Below, one piece after another: positions 1 through 7,471 of a stretch of DNA of 25,715 nucleotides. Made by a program: the position numbers and the translations under genes. The notes below the pieces were generated by a model. That model made no database searches. It had not been told where the DNA came from and saw only the letters and a list, made by a program, of their open reading frames with translations. The stretch is from a virus. The first letter of the stretch is position 1. Every line of letters starts with the position of its first letter. The DNA lies in the IMG/VR virus record IMGVR_UViG_3300026519_000058, positions 1 through 25,715 of that record; one strand, written 5' to 3'.

Positions 1-35
1 AACTCCGCGTTATAGCTCTTTTTCTTTTTACTCAT
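1..35 (-). CDS. Start of an unidentified gene, cut by the window edge
   Basis: An ATG at 35 on the minus strand follows a good ribosome site (GAGGAG, 7 bases upstream) and reads MSKKKKSYNAE before running off the window. The basic start followed by YNAE is reminiscent of the N-terminus of IS3-type OrfA transposases, but eleven residues cannot settle that. It lies 25 bases after a 51-residue membrane protein gene on the same strand, so it may be the third gene of a host operon. The gene start is fairly secure; its identity is not. Confidence 0.4.
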   Translation of the reverse strand, partial: MSKKKKSYNAE

Positions 36-60
36 TATCAAACTCCTCTTTTCTCTTCTC

Positions 61-216
61 TTATTGTATCGTATATGAAAGATCGAGCGAAGAATTGTTG
101 TCTAGGGATTTGGGGGCATTATAGAGATAAAGTACAGGTGCAGCAATAATCAGCCCCACACACGCCCACCATGATAGCCCAGATCCTCTTAGTTGTCTGT
201 AGTAATTTGCAATCAT
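61..216 (-). CDS. Small single-pass membrane protein, 51 aa
   Basis: This reading frame begins at an ATG preceded by a strong ribosome site (TAGGAGG, 7 bases upstream) only 11 bases after the stop of the preceding gene. It encodes 51 residues: a short basic, aromatic N-terminus, a hydrophobic segment at about residues 15-33 (WWACVGLIIAAPVLYLY) and a polar tail. That architecture fits a one-TM inner-membrane protein. I do not recognise a family. The tight spacing and strong ribosome site make it likely to be real and cotranscribed with its neighbours in the host flank. Confidence 0.55.
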   Translation of the reverse strand: MIANYYRQLRGSGLSWWACVGLIIAAPVLYLYNAPKSLDNNSSLDLSYTIQ

Positions 217-227
217 AGTAATTCCTC

Positions 228-898
228 CTATTTCATTGGCTGGCTAAGCCCAAATACACCAAACTTTCTGGCTGCTGCCATTGCTGTACGGCATTTGAAA
301 CTTTGCGTAAGTGCATTGGCTTCATTCCATTTCATTTTTTTCTGAAATACTGCTACTTTTGCCGAGCACTCGTTAAATACTTTTTTAAGAGCCTCTTTGT
401 CTCCAGAGAGTCTTTTGATAGTATCTTGTTCGTCTTTGGCAGTCGCTCCCATTGCAAGATCGCAATTCGCACTTTGGTAGCCCTGCTCCTTACAGGTTTT
501 TTCTCTATAAGCTATAAGATCATCGCCCTGGTGTTTAGAGATAAGATCTGCCATTGCCTGATCTTTTCGTTTGAGCTTTAATTCCTGGTACACTTTACAT
601 TTGGCAGAGACTCTACCGATAGCCAAACCGCATGAGTCTTTGATCTTGTAAAATTCTGCGTAAGGCATTTTCTTCTGGAGTTCCAGTTGTTCTTTATAGT
701 CTATCTCATATTTAGCGTCTGCTTTGGCTTTCTCTTCGGCTCTTTTTTTCTGTTCTGCTGCATACTTTTCTTTTTGGATCTTCCTGCGATTTTCAATATA
801 GGATTTTTTAGCTGCTTTGCATTCAGGATCCTTATCGTACTTCTCCGCCAATGCCATATCGCCTTTCCCAAGAGCTACGGCTACCGCTTTTGTAAAGT
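228..898 (-). pseudogene. Host gene remnant: 3' part of a Lys/Cys-rich protein, probably split by the prophage
   Basis: The frame ends at 228. Its first ATG is at 857 (209 residues), but it stays open and protein-like upstream, reading FTKAVAVALGKGD before that ATG, until a TAA at 903-905 that lies in what I take to be phage DNA. No ribosome site precedes the ATG at 857. The protein is rich in lysine, glutamate and alanine, is predicted mostly helical or coiled coil, and has scattered cysteines (PECKAA, DSCG, CKVY, KTCK, NCDL, NECSAK, KCRTA). The family is unknown. The simplest reading is that the prophage inserted into this gene at 898/899 and its 5' part lies beyond the other prophage end. 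Alternatively it is an intact gene starting at 857, carried by host or phage. Confidence 0.5.
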
Positions 899-1046
899 TG
901 CGTTAAAAATGTCAAAAGATTAAAACGCGCGAAAAGCTTGATGTTTGCCTTAAAATGGGGGCTTGAGAGATTTTAGCGGACATTTTAAAAGAGTTGGGTT
1001 TTTTAACAATTTATTTAACAGTTTTTTACTGCGTTATAAACAGGTG
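899..1046. other. Prophage right end with transposase-site-like motifs
   Basis: This 148-base non-coding stretch lies between the probable host gene remnant and the last tail gene. It starts with TG, the conserved terminal dinucleotide of Mu-family ends. At 925-936 it contains ACGCGCGAAAAG, close to the CGCGAAA core of MuA-binding sites in Mu's right end. Several TTAAAA-containing motifs recur (around 903, 920, 950 and 986), as expected for multiple subunit-binding sites. The adjoining host pentamer AAAGT (894-898) is the candidate 5-bp target duplication. The end position is inferred from these features and from the interrupted host frame; the other end is not visible. Confidence 0.5.
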
Positions 1047-1949
1047 TTAAACCGCCTTTTCGATCGTAATTTCCGTAGTGTACTTTTCGCGTATAATATG
1101 TCGAACATTCGTTATAAGGTGTCTCCCATCAACTTTACCGAAACCGACGATATCGATTTTGCCGCCTGCGACGATGTTTGCACCTTCTGTAACTATTGTT
1201 ACGGATGTCGTCATAGCGGCTAATTTGTCAAGCTTTGCAATTCCGATATCTTTCGCTTCAGCTTGTGATTTTTGTATCTCTTCTATGGTATATACGGGCG
1301 AGCCTTTGCCGACAGTGATCTCTTCTGTTTTGTTTGTTTTGTAGTTGTGGTACTTAACAACAACAGAGCTATAGTAGTGTTTGTTTGTCCGCGCGATTTG
1401 ATACGATTCGACATCTCCAGTAAAGACTGTAAACATAGGCAGCTCTTCTGATCTCTTCGACAAAAAAATCAGTGTGCCTTTTTTGACATTAAAAATGGCG
1501 TTATAGCGATCGGCGTATCTCTTTAGTAGTGCCATATCGCTTTCGTTTTTTTGGTCGACATGCTCTAAAAATTGCTCCATATCGCACTTTATCTTGAGCC
1601 CGTGACGCTTGGCAACCTTTGCTACGAGCTCTTTTAGATTGAGTTTTTGATACGAAATCGTACGCTTTTTTTTCATCGTGTCGCTAAACGAAGCGGAGGT
1701 AAACAGTAGCTGTTCGCCATCATTAGTGTATATGATCGACTGCAAAACAAATGATCCGCAATCCCATTTTTGATCATTCAGTCCTAAAAATACATCGACC
1801 TTTGTTTTTTTTTCGATATCGGCATTTGATTTTGAGCAGGAGACGATCAGCGCGTCGCTTTCGTCATCGATGCTATCTATGACCGTGACGGATGATATCC
1901 CATCCATTACGATGTCGCCGCGGATATCGTAAATCGGTACCTTTACCAT
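1047..1949 (-). CDS. D: Tail protein D (P2 gpD / late control D family)
   Basis: This 300-residue protein resembles P2 gpD, which forms the hub at the base of the tail tube above the spike (the T4 gp27 counterpart). It begins with VKVPIYDIRGD followed by a beta-rich domain, has a central FLEHVDQKNESDMALLKRYADR stretch (residues about 127-148, the gpD-type motif for the second barrel domain), and ends with a beta-rich region. Family members are usually 300-380 residues, so the length is normal. Its ATG overlaps the end of the gpX-like gene by 7 bases. It is the last gene of the minus-strand tail operon, adjoining the phage end. Identification comes from sequence character and from the U-X-D gene order typical of P2-type tails. 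Confidence 0.85.
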   Translation of the reverse strand: MVKVPIYDIRGDIVMDGISSVTVIDSIDDESDALIVSCSKSNADIEKKTKVDVFLGLNDQKWDCGSFVLQSIIYTNDGEQLLFTSASFSDTMKKKRTISYQKLNLKELVAKVAKRHGLKIKCDMEQFLEHVDQKNESDMALLKRYADRYNAIFNVKKGTLIFLSKRSEELPMFTVFTGDVESYQIARTNKHYYSSVVVKYHNYKTNKTEEITVGKGSPVYTIEEIQKSQAEAKDIGIAKLDKLAAMTTSVTIVTEGANIVAGGKIDIVGFGKVDGRHLITNVRHIIREKYTTEITIEKAV

Positions 1950-2140
1950 AAATGAACTCCAACATCTTTTTTGGCATCGGTCTTTTTGTCAGGGATTTTA
2001 ATGACAGTACCTGCTTTGATGATAGGGGTATTGCCGAGACGATTGATGCGTATAATCTCTTGTGCATAAGAGATATCTCCGAAAACCTCATACGCGATTT
2101 GATCCGCACGCATATCGCGAGGAAGTTTATAGCGTCGCAA
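1943..2140 (-). CDS. X: Tail protein X (LysM-like)
   Basis: This 65-residue protein matches the P2 gpX pattern. It has the LysM-like core DQIAYEVFGDISYAQEIIRIN, then LGNTPIIKAGTVIKIPD, a compact domain thought to help tail completion. The start is TTG at 2140, preceded six bases upstream by a strong AGGAGG; no better ATG exists until residue 10. The TTG overlaps the end of gpU by 14 bases and the stop overlaps the start of gpD, as expected for a translationally coupled U-X-D cassette. Confidence 0.85.
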   Translation of the reverse strand: MRRYKLPRDMRADQIAYEVFGDISYAQEIIRINRLGNTPIIKAGTVIKIPDKKTDAKKDVGVHLW

Positions 2141-2531
2141 GGATACCTCCTATAATGCTACTTACACTCAATTCGCCTCCGACCCTTTTCATCTCGATCT
2201 GAAAATCGACATTGACCGCGCCGCTAAAGGGCAAAAAGTGTTTTTTATCTGTCGTAAAATTTGTCACAATAACCCATACGCTTCTGCCGGACGCCATCGT
2301 CAAGCGTACCGGTTTTTTAGCGCGGGCAATGCCGCGTATGATCTCCGGTTTTGAGTTACTATCTGCAATATAGACGCCTTGGATCGTGATCGTTTCGCTC
2401 GAACCGTTTGTGTCGTGATAGATCGGATTGTCGTCTATCGGTTTATACTCCCCAAAATGCGGCGCGATCTGCTCTTTCAACCCTGCTACATCGGGTGCGT
2501 CGAAGATAAAAAAACCTAAACTAACGATCAT
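2127..2531 (-). CDS. U: Tail protein U (P2 gpU family)
   Basis: This is a 134-residue tail protein of the P2 gpU type, thought to act at the tail end during tube completion. It begins MIVSLGFFIFD, contains GSSETITIQGVYIAD at about residues 43-57 and GRSVWVIVTNF at about residues 83-93, and ends in a hydrophobic Gly/Ile-rich segment. The frame is open further upstream, but ATG 2531 is preferred: it has GAGGAG 6 bases upstream and overlaps the tape-measure stop by 11 bases. Gene order, between tape measure and X, supports the call. Confidence 0.85.
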   Translation of the reverse strand: MIVSLGFFIFDAPDVAGLKEQIAPHFGEYKPIDDNPIYHDTNGSSETITIQGVYIADSNSKPEIIRGIARAKKPVRLTMASGRSVWVIVTNFTTDKKHFLPFSGAVNVDFQIEMKRVGGELSVSSIIGGILATL

Positions 2532-5070
2532 AAAAACTCCTCTGCTCGGACTGATAACGCGCATCGTCAAGCGCACGACGTACGGCCGCTTCTACATCGA
2601 TATCTTTGCTTACTTGATGCACGTTAACCGCAACGTGATAGATGTGTTGCTGCGGAGTTGATTTAAGCGATGCGAGGGCTTCCTTAAGCGTAGTCGCTTG
2701 ATAGTGCAGTGCCTCTTTAATACTTATTTCCCTATTTTGACGCGTCGTTTTTGGCGAAACGACCGCCTGCTTTACGACAGGATCGACGATAGGACGGCGT
2801 ATTTTCGGGATAGGCATATCGATATTTTTTGTAAGTTGTAGCGCAAGTGTTCGCTTCTTTTCCGGCGATATCGGCAATGCCCATATCCGTTTGATTTTAC
2901 TCGCGTAACGCATCGCCTTTTCTTGGTCGCTTTTTTGGACGACGGTTTGTTCGGGCTTAGGATTCGGCTTATAGGTGCCGTCCCGTTTTGCTTCGGTGAT
3001 CGCGAGTTGTTTTTTGGCAGACAATATCAGTTTTCGTAGTTGCTTTTGCCCTGCATTCGTATAGTCACTATACATAAAAAGACTGTAGGCTTTAGCAAGC
3101 ACCCCGTTGTCACCGCGCGCGTCATGAAGTCTTGTTTCAAGCCGCTTTATCTTCTTTTTTATCGCGTCTATATTCCGCGGCTCTGCGGCAATATATCGCT
3201 TATCCATAATAGCTTGATGCGTCGCTTCTGCAATTTTGCTTAGACCTCCAAGCACCGCTGCGACCCCTGCGATCGTAACGGTCAGGGTCAGCGGTGAGGC
3301 AAAGAGTTTGCGCAATATGCCGGTTTTCTTATTGAGCGTGCCGATACCGGTTGCCGCGCGTGACGCTTTTGTCGATAGACACCCAAATGCACCGCAACTT
3401 TTATTTGATGCGCCGGAGAGCACACCGATCGCCTTTGATGCGATGCGTATTGGTGAGAGCGCACTTTTTGCGACCCACAAAAATCCGCGCAAGGCTATCA
3501 TACTGCCGCCGATGACAGTAGCAAATGCGGAAAAACCGACGACACCGTAGCTGATCGCTTTGGTTAGCTGTGGATGCTCTTTTGCAAGTGTGCCGACTTT
3601 GTCGGCAAAGTCGTTTAGCCCGGTTGTGATCTCCTTGAGAGCCGGCGCTACATTTTCACCTAAGATCGCCAGCAGGTTTTCAAATGTCCCACTCAGGGCT
3701 TCCCACGACGCGTTGAGTGTGGAGGTTGCCTTCGCGACGCGTTTGTCGATATCGGCTTGCTTTTCCATCTGTTTTAGGTAGCTTTTATACCCCTTCACGC
3801 CTTGAGAGATCAGCACTTGAATCATCTTCATCGACTCGCCGCTGCCGAAGATGGATGCAAGAAGCTGCGTCTTTTGGACATCGTTGAGCGCTTTGGTTTT
3901 CGCCTCCAAGATCGCGATCATCCGTTCAAGACCGACAAACTTCCCATTCGCGTCGACAAATTTCAGATCGATACCGGCTTTTTTAAGCTTTTTCGCCGCC
4001 TTGGTGGTGTGGAATGTGACGGCGCGCTGCATCGCGGAGCCGAGGTTGGTGCCGACCGTCTCCCCGGTAAATCCCGCTTTGATCAGCATCCCGATAAACG
4101 GTACCATCTTTTTTGCCGCATCGTAACCGTCGACACCCATCCCCTTCATCGTCGCACCAACCTTTGAGAAGGCATACTGCATCTCTTGGAGCTTCACGCC
4201 GGTAAACGCGGTGCGCTGTATCAGATCGATAAAGCGCAGTATGTCCCCGTCTGCGATCCCCATCGCCTCTTTGAACTTCGCCGCCGCCTCTCCGGCTTCT
4301 TGGTAGCTTACGCCTTTGGATTTGAGCACGACGGCCAAGTAGGCGGCCGATTTGAGCACGCCGCCGGTGATCGACTTGTCGGAAACACCAAGCGCACGCA
4401 TCGATGCGGCCAGCTCATAAAAGTCCTTTGTAGTACCGGGGAGTTTGTTTCCAAGTTCCACGGCTTGACGATCGATTTGTGCAAATGACTTAGGAATGTT
4501 TCCGCCTCTATCCATCATCGTCATCTGCAATGTAGTACGCGCCTCCTCCAAATCCGCAAACGCGCTTACGGGTGCGCTTGAAGCGCGACGGGTAACGACA
4601 CCAAGGCCAGTCAGCGCGGTGCCGCCGTAGGTTAAACCCTTGGATATCTTATCGAGCCTCGCGATAGCGCGCTGGCGGCGTTCGATCTTGCCAAGCGTGC
4701 GCTCGAGATTTGCCGCTTCTGTTGTAGCGCGTTGAAGATCCCTATCGAGTCGCAAACGCCGCTTTGACAGCACGCGCTCTTGCCTATCGATGATAGAGAG
4801 TTTTTGGCGGAACCTTTCGGCGGAGATGCGGCCTTGATCAAAATCTTCTTTGAGCCTAAACCTGCGTGATTTGACCGCGCGAAGTTTTTGGTCAAGGTCG
4901 GATATCTGTTTTTTAAATTTTGAAGATGCGGCGGTGCTTTTGATGAGATTGGCGTTGAGCTTTTTGGTGTGTGCGGCTAAGCCATCAAGGTTTTTATCGG
5001 TTTTTTTAAGCACGGGAGAGAGCATATCTTTGGCACTTAAGATGACACCGAGGGTAAAGAGTTTGCTCAT
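2521..5070 (-). CDS. Tail tape measure protein
   Basis: This 849-residue protein sets tail length and occupies the tube lumen before DNA ejection. Residues 1-145 are highly charged and alpha-helical (coiled coil; QKLRAVKSRRFRLKEDF region). They are followed by the TP901-type core at roughly 165-480, with YGGTALTGLGVV, APVSAFADLEEARTTL, NKLPGTTKDFYELAASM and SKVGATMKGMGVDGYDAAKK. Hydrophobic segments at about 520-560 and 625-640 are typical of tape-measure proteins. The C-terminus is helical and charged. Position downstream of the E/E' chaperone and upstream of U fits. The ATG at 5070 is preceded by GGAGA. At 849 residues it would suit a medium-length contractile tail. Confidence 0.93.
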   Translation of the reverse strand: MSKLFTLGVILSAKDMLSPVLKKTDKNLDGLAAHTKKLNANLIKSTAASSKFKKQISDLDQKLRAVKSRRFRLKEDFDQGRISAERFRQKLSIIDRQERVLSKRRLRLDRDLQRATTEAANLERTLGKIERRQRAIARLDKISKGLTYGGTALTGLGVVTRRASSAPVSAFADLEEARTTLQMTMMDRGGNIPKSFAQIDRQAVELGNKLPGTTKDFYELAASMRALGVSDKSITGGVLKSAAYLAVVLKSKGVSYQEAGEAAAKFKEAMGIADGDILRFIDLIQRTAFTGVKLQEMQYAFSKVGATMKGMGVDGYDAAKKMVPFIGMLIKAGFTGETVGTNLGSAMQRAVTFHTTKAAKKLKKAGIDLKFVDANGKFVGLERMIAILEAKTKALNDVQKTQLLASIFGSGESMKMIQVLISQGVKGYKSYLKQMEKQADIDKRVAKATSTLNASWEALSGTFENLLAILGENVAPALKEITTGLNDFADKVGTLAKEHPQLTKAISYGVVGFSAFATVIGGSMIALRGFLWVAKSALSPIRIASKAIGVLSGASNKSCGAFGCLSTKASRAATGIGTLNKKTGILRKLFASPLTLTVTIAGVAAVLGGLSKIAEATHQAIMDKRYIAAEPRNIDAIKKKIKRLETRLHDARGDNGVLAKAYSLFMYSDYTNAGQKQLRKLILSAKKQLAITEAKRDGTYKPNPKPEQTVVQKSDQEKAMRYASKIKRIWALPISPEKKRTLALQLTKNIDMPIPKIRRPIVDPVVKQAVVSPKTTRQNREISIKEALHYQATTLKEALASLKSTPQQHIYHVAVNVHQVSKDIDVEAAVRRALDDARYQSEQRSFYDR

Positions 5071-5090
5071 TTTCTCTCCTATGCTATAAT
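5063..5090 (+). promoter_or_regulatory. Extended -10 promoter for the antisense moron
   Basis: The sequence contains TGCTATAAT (5082-5090), a perfect extended -10 element, with a weak -35-like TTGCTC at 5063-5068 (16-base spacer). Transcription would start about 7 bases after the -10, at or next to the ATG at 5097, giving a leaderless or nearly leaderless mRNA. No ribosome site lies between. The promoter sits over the start of the tape-measure gene and points the opposite way. Confidence 0.5.
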
Positions 5091-5096
5091 AGATAC

Positions 5097-5282
5097 ATGA
5101 ATACCGTCAAAAACCTGCTGCGCTTAGCGCTGATTTACGCCGTAACTTTTGTTTTAATGATCGCCGTTCCCTTTGCCGTTGTCGCGCTTACAGGAAGCGA
5201 CGACCTTGGGATTGTCGCGATGATCGCCGTCGTCACAGCAGGTATCTACCTCTTTTTCAGGACAGCTTTTCTCGCTCGATGA
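5097..5282 (+). CDS. Small two-TM membrane protein (antisense moron)
   Basis: This 61-residue protein has two clear hydrophobic segments (about residues 9-31 and 39-56) separated by a short TGSDDLG turn, and a basic N-terminus. It is a two-pass inner-membrane hairpin. It is encoded opposite to the tail operon, in a 186-base gap between the frameshifted chaperone product and the tape measure that has no convincing minus-strand gene. An extended -10 promoter directly precedes the ATG. Small membrane proteins expressed independently from prophages often alter superinfection or the cell surface, so a lysogenic-conversion or exclusion role is possible, but nothing in the sequence proves it. No family recognised. 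Confidence 0.5.
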   Translation: MNTVKNLLRLALIYAVTFVLMIAVPFAVVALTGSDDLGIVAMIAVVTAGIYLFFRTAFLAR

Positions 5283-5645
5283 TCTCAAGCGCCGTGTCGA
5301 CGAATCTTTCGATGACGCTAACGCGCATCCGCAAGATGTCGCCGTATCCAAAATGCAAGACCCGCCCAAGCAGCGCCGCGCTGTCAACAAGGTCTATCCT
5401 AAAAAATCCATCAGCACCCCCGAAATGGCCAGGTAGTCATCCGCCGGGAGCGCCCTTACATCCTCTTCGTTTAGCGCCACGCTGGTACACAGTGACGCCG
5501 CAAGCGTCGTGATGCTTTTACCGATACTATCGCTTCCTATGATCGCTTCGATGTCCGCACCGATGGGCTCTCGAAACTCAAGCTCGCTCACCTCTTTGCC
5601 GTCGATCTTTACCGGTGTCGGCAGTGTGACATTTATCTTCTCCAT
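5257..5645 (-). CDS. Tail assembly chaperone E-E' fusion, made by -1 frameshift
   Basis: Reading the E frame to the heptamer TTTTTTA (5406-5400) and then slipping back one base gives a continuation of about 47 residues before a TGA at 5257. The total product is 129 residues. The extension reads like real protein (LVDSAALLGRVLHFGYGDI, then a helix ending LEIIEREKLS) and resembles P2-type E' tails with their aromatic-Gly followed by DI motif. Chaperone pairs made this way, as in P2 E/E' and lambda G/GT, bind the tape measure during tail assembly. The location between tube and tape measure is exactly where such a pair occurs. The evidence is the in-frame slippery site and the protein-like second frame; frameshifting itself is inferred. 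Confidence 0.75.
5394..5645 (-). CDS. E: Tail assembly chaperone E (unshifted product)
   Basis: This is an 83-residue product beginning MEKINVTLPTPVKIDGKEV and containing ELEFREPIGADIEAI, the hallmark of the P2 gpE / Mu gp41 tail chaperone family. It ends DYLAISGVLMDFLG at a TAG just past the slippery heptamer. The unshifted protein is expected to be more abundant than the E-E' fusion and to coat the tape measure together with it. It follows the tube gene by 14 bases. Confidence 0.85.
   Translation of the reverse strand: MEKINVTLPTPVKIDGKEVSELEFREPIGADIEAIIGSDSIGKSITTLAASLCTSVALNEEDVRALPADDYLAISGVLMDFLG
5400..5406 (-). promoter_or_regulatory. Programmed -1 ribosomal frameshift site T TTT TTA
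   Basis: On the minus strand the 0-frame codons are GAT TTT TTA GGA TAG, so the heptamer T TTT TTA is positioned exactly as the X XXY YYZ slippery consensus requires. It lies one codon before the E stop. Slipping opens the E' frame. Confidence 0.75.
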
Positions 5646-5659
5646 AGCGCATCCTTACT

Positions 5660-6163
5660 TTACATAATCTGCTTACGCAGCGTGTCCATATGGTCTTTGC
5701 CGTCGATCTTACAGATATAGCGATCGACGTCGATGTCGTAAACTTGCGTACCGTCGATCTCCAGACGGTAAGCGGTAACGGCAACATTAAAGACCATGCC
5801 GGTCTCTTTGCCGGCCTCTTTGGTACCCTCCTGCTCCTGGCTCTCGACCTGTCCCGTCGCCTCGAAGAGCACCTGCTTATGCTTGTTGCCTTCGACGACG
5901 GATGCCTTGACGACGAACGACGCCGTATCACCAAGACGCTTTCCGACGGCGGCGTAGAGGACGGGGTTGATGTCGTAGACCGTAAATTTCGCCTCCATGG
6001 GCTTGAGCAGTCCGGTATCGACCTTTCGGCTCATGTTGCCGTCTTCGGCCATCTCAAACTCGACTTTCGGCGGCTCGATATCGCCGACTTTGCCGATATT
6101 GCCGACCCCTTCGACAAAGAGGTTTTGTCCTCTTAGGATGTTTCGTAAATTGGTTCGTGCCAT
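5660..6163 (-). CDS. FII: Major tail tube protein (P2 FII family)
   Basis: This 167-residue protein starts ARTNLRNILRGQNLFVEGVG and continues GKVGDIEPPKVEF, the usual opening of FII-type tube proteins. The central part has the typical PMEAKFTVYDINPVLYAAVG region. It polymerises inside the sheath to form the DNA channel. It lies 10 bases downstream of the sheath gene and just before the E chaperone, as in P2. Length and start are normal; the ATG has GGAGAGA upstream. Confidence 0.92.
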   Translation of the reverse strand: MARTNLRNILRGQNLFVEGVGNIGKVGDIEPPKVEFEMAEDGNMSRKVDTGLLKPMEAKFTVYDINPVLYAAVGKRLGDTASFVVKASVVEGNKHKQVLFEATGQVESQEQEGTKEAGKETGMVFNVAVTAYRLEIDGTQVYDIDVDRYICKIDGKDHMDTLRKQIM

Positions 6164-6173
6164 CTATCTCTCC

Positions 6174-7304
6174 TTACTGGTTGTTGACCCACTCGATGAA
6201 TGCGTCGTTATGTTCATCCGTGAAGGTTAGGATGAAGTTGAGCTCTCTGATTGACGGTATATTGGCGGTCTTGAGCACGAAGGTAAATTTGCCCGCGGTG
6301 ACATCGCTGCGGTTGGCGTCAAGCTCGATCTCGTAGCCAAGCGCGATCCCGGCACCGGTGAGCCTCTTGAAGAACTCCGAGCAGGTTTTCTTGACCCAGA
6401 TAAGCTGATCCGCGCTTCGGTCTCGCGCCCACTTGTTCGCCACGATAATCGCATCGAGCCAGCGGTAAAAAGTTCGCACCCGTTCCAAAGACTGCCAAAT
6501 CGGGTCGATATCGGTAGTCTCAAAACCGTAGCTTCTCCAACCCACATCCCGCACGATTGCCCCCACGCCTTTTTGGCGCAATCGTCTAGCTTCGCAGTCT
6601 TGACCCTCGAAATACTCGATCGGCACCTCCGAGCCGCTCACACCTTTGACGATGCGGTTGGAGTGAGATCGCGCGTAGCCGAATTCGTCCGCGCCGTTGT
6701 CCCCGCCGGCGTCCCAGTAGGCTATCAGCCCGGCGATAGCGGCGGAGGCGGGGTAGAGTTTGCCCTCCATCTTGGTCTGACCGCGATAAAGCAGCAGGTA
6801 GCGTGTGCCGAAGTTTTGCGCGAATGCCGTCGCTTCGGCCTCATTGGCGGCATTGACATCCACAACGCCCGTGGCGCGCAGCTTCGCCGCCACGGAGTCC
6901 ATCTTCGCGGCGATATCGACATCGTAGCTGTGGCGCGGCACGATGATGATATCGGGACGGTCAAGCACCCTCTCGTCGTAGGGCGCGGACTTGAGCAGGT
7001 CTAGCGCGTCGAGGATCTTCGTCTTTTGCGCGACCGGGTCGTTGTCGACCGGAGCGTAGGCGACGATGATCTTGGTGTTGACATTTTGCAGCGCGATGGC
7101 CGCGGCGGTCTGATAAGGCAGGTCGTTGTTTGTCTGCCCTTGTGATACGAGATACTCTTTCCACGCCGCGGCGTTGTTGTAGTAGGTCAGCTCCGCCTGC
7201 GTCCCGTAAGGCACGACGATGCCAATAGGCGTAGAGCTATCTACCGGCACCGGCCGAGCCGCTTCTACGGCGATGGAGCCGTTGATTCCAAAGTTGAGAT
7301 TCAT
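6174..7304 (-). CDS. FI: Tail sheath protein (P2 FI family)
   Basis: This 376-residue contractile sheath subunit contains the family signatures TPIGIVVPYGTQ near the N-terminus, PDIIIVPRHSYD at about residues 122-133, and a C-terminal WRSYGFETTDIDPIWQSLERVRTF-like handshake region (about 257-280; shorter pieces are diagnostic). The C-terminus has GIALGYEIELDANR and a final beta strand, which interlocks neighbouring subunits. The ATG overlaps the stop of the preceding 55-residue gene (TAATG). It forms a standard sheath-tube-chaperone-tape measure block with the next genes. Confidence 0.93.
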   Translation of the reverse strand: MNLNFGINGSIAVEAARPVPVDSSTPIGIVVPYGTQAELTYYNNAAAWKEYLVSQGQTNNDLPYQTAAAIALQNVNTKIIVAYAPVDNDPVAQKTKILDALDLLKSAPYDERVLDRPDIIIVPRHSYDVDIAAKMDSVAAKLRATGVVDVNAANEAEATAFAQNFGTRYLLLYRGQTKMEGKLYPASAAIAGLIAYWDAGGDNGADEFGYARSHSNRIVKGVSGSEVPIEYFEGQDCEARRLRQKGVGAIVRDVGWRSYGFETTDIDPIWQSLERVRTFYRWLDAIIVANKWARDRSADQLIWVKKTCSEFFKRLTGAGIALGYEIELDANRSDVTAGKFTFVLKTANIPSIRELNFILTFTDEHNDAFIEWVNNQ

Positions 7305-7471
7305 TATTTACTCCTTGTTTTGGGTTTGGACTTCTCGGCGCCCGCTTTCGCCTCGGCGGCGACGCCGTGAGCGATTAGTGTTTCGGCGATCCGATCTTCC
7401 ACATCGTAGCTCTTGCCTTTTTCATAGCGCGATCCGTTTCGGATCAGGTCTCGGATGAAGGTGATTTTCAT
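7304..7471 (-). CDS. Small phage protein preceding the sheath, 55 aa
   Basis: This short frame starts at ATG 7471, overlapping the stop of the upstream gene (ATGA), and ends with a TAA that overlaps the sheath ATG (TAATG). It reads MKITFIRDLIRNGSRYEKGK, then SYDVEDRIAETLIAHGVA and a lysine-rich tail. It has the look of small phage proteins that sit just ahead of the sheath gene, where Mu places gp38, but it is not obviously the same family. Coupled overlaps at both ends make it a confident gene despite its size. Confidence 0.75.
   Translation of the reverse strand: MKITFIRDLIRNGSRYEKGKSYDVEDRIAETLIAHGVAAEAKAGAEKSKPKTRSK

Noticed and set aside
303-923. Plus-strand frames opposite the Lys/Cys-rich gene (for example 303-581 and 687-923)
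   Set aside because: Phe/Ile/Leu-rich apparent membrane proteins are the usual antisense image of a lysine/glutamate-rich gene; no ribosome sites.
5154-5390. 78-codon minus-strand frame downstream of the E chaperone
   Set aside because: Wrong frame relative to the frameshift product and Ser/Cys/Arg-rich; the -1 frame extension explains this region better.
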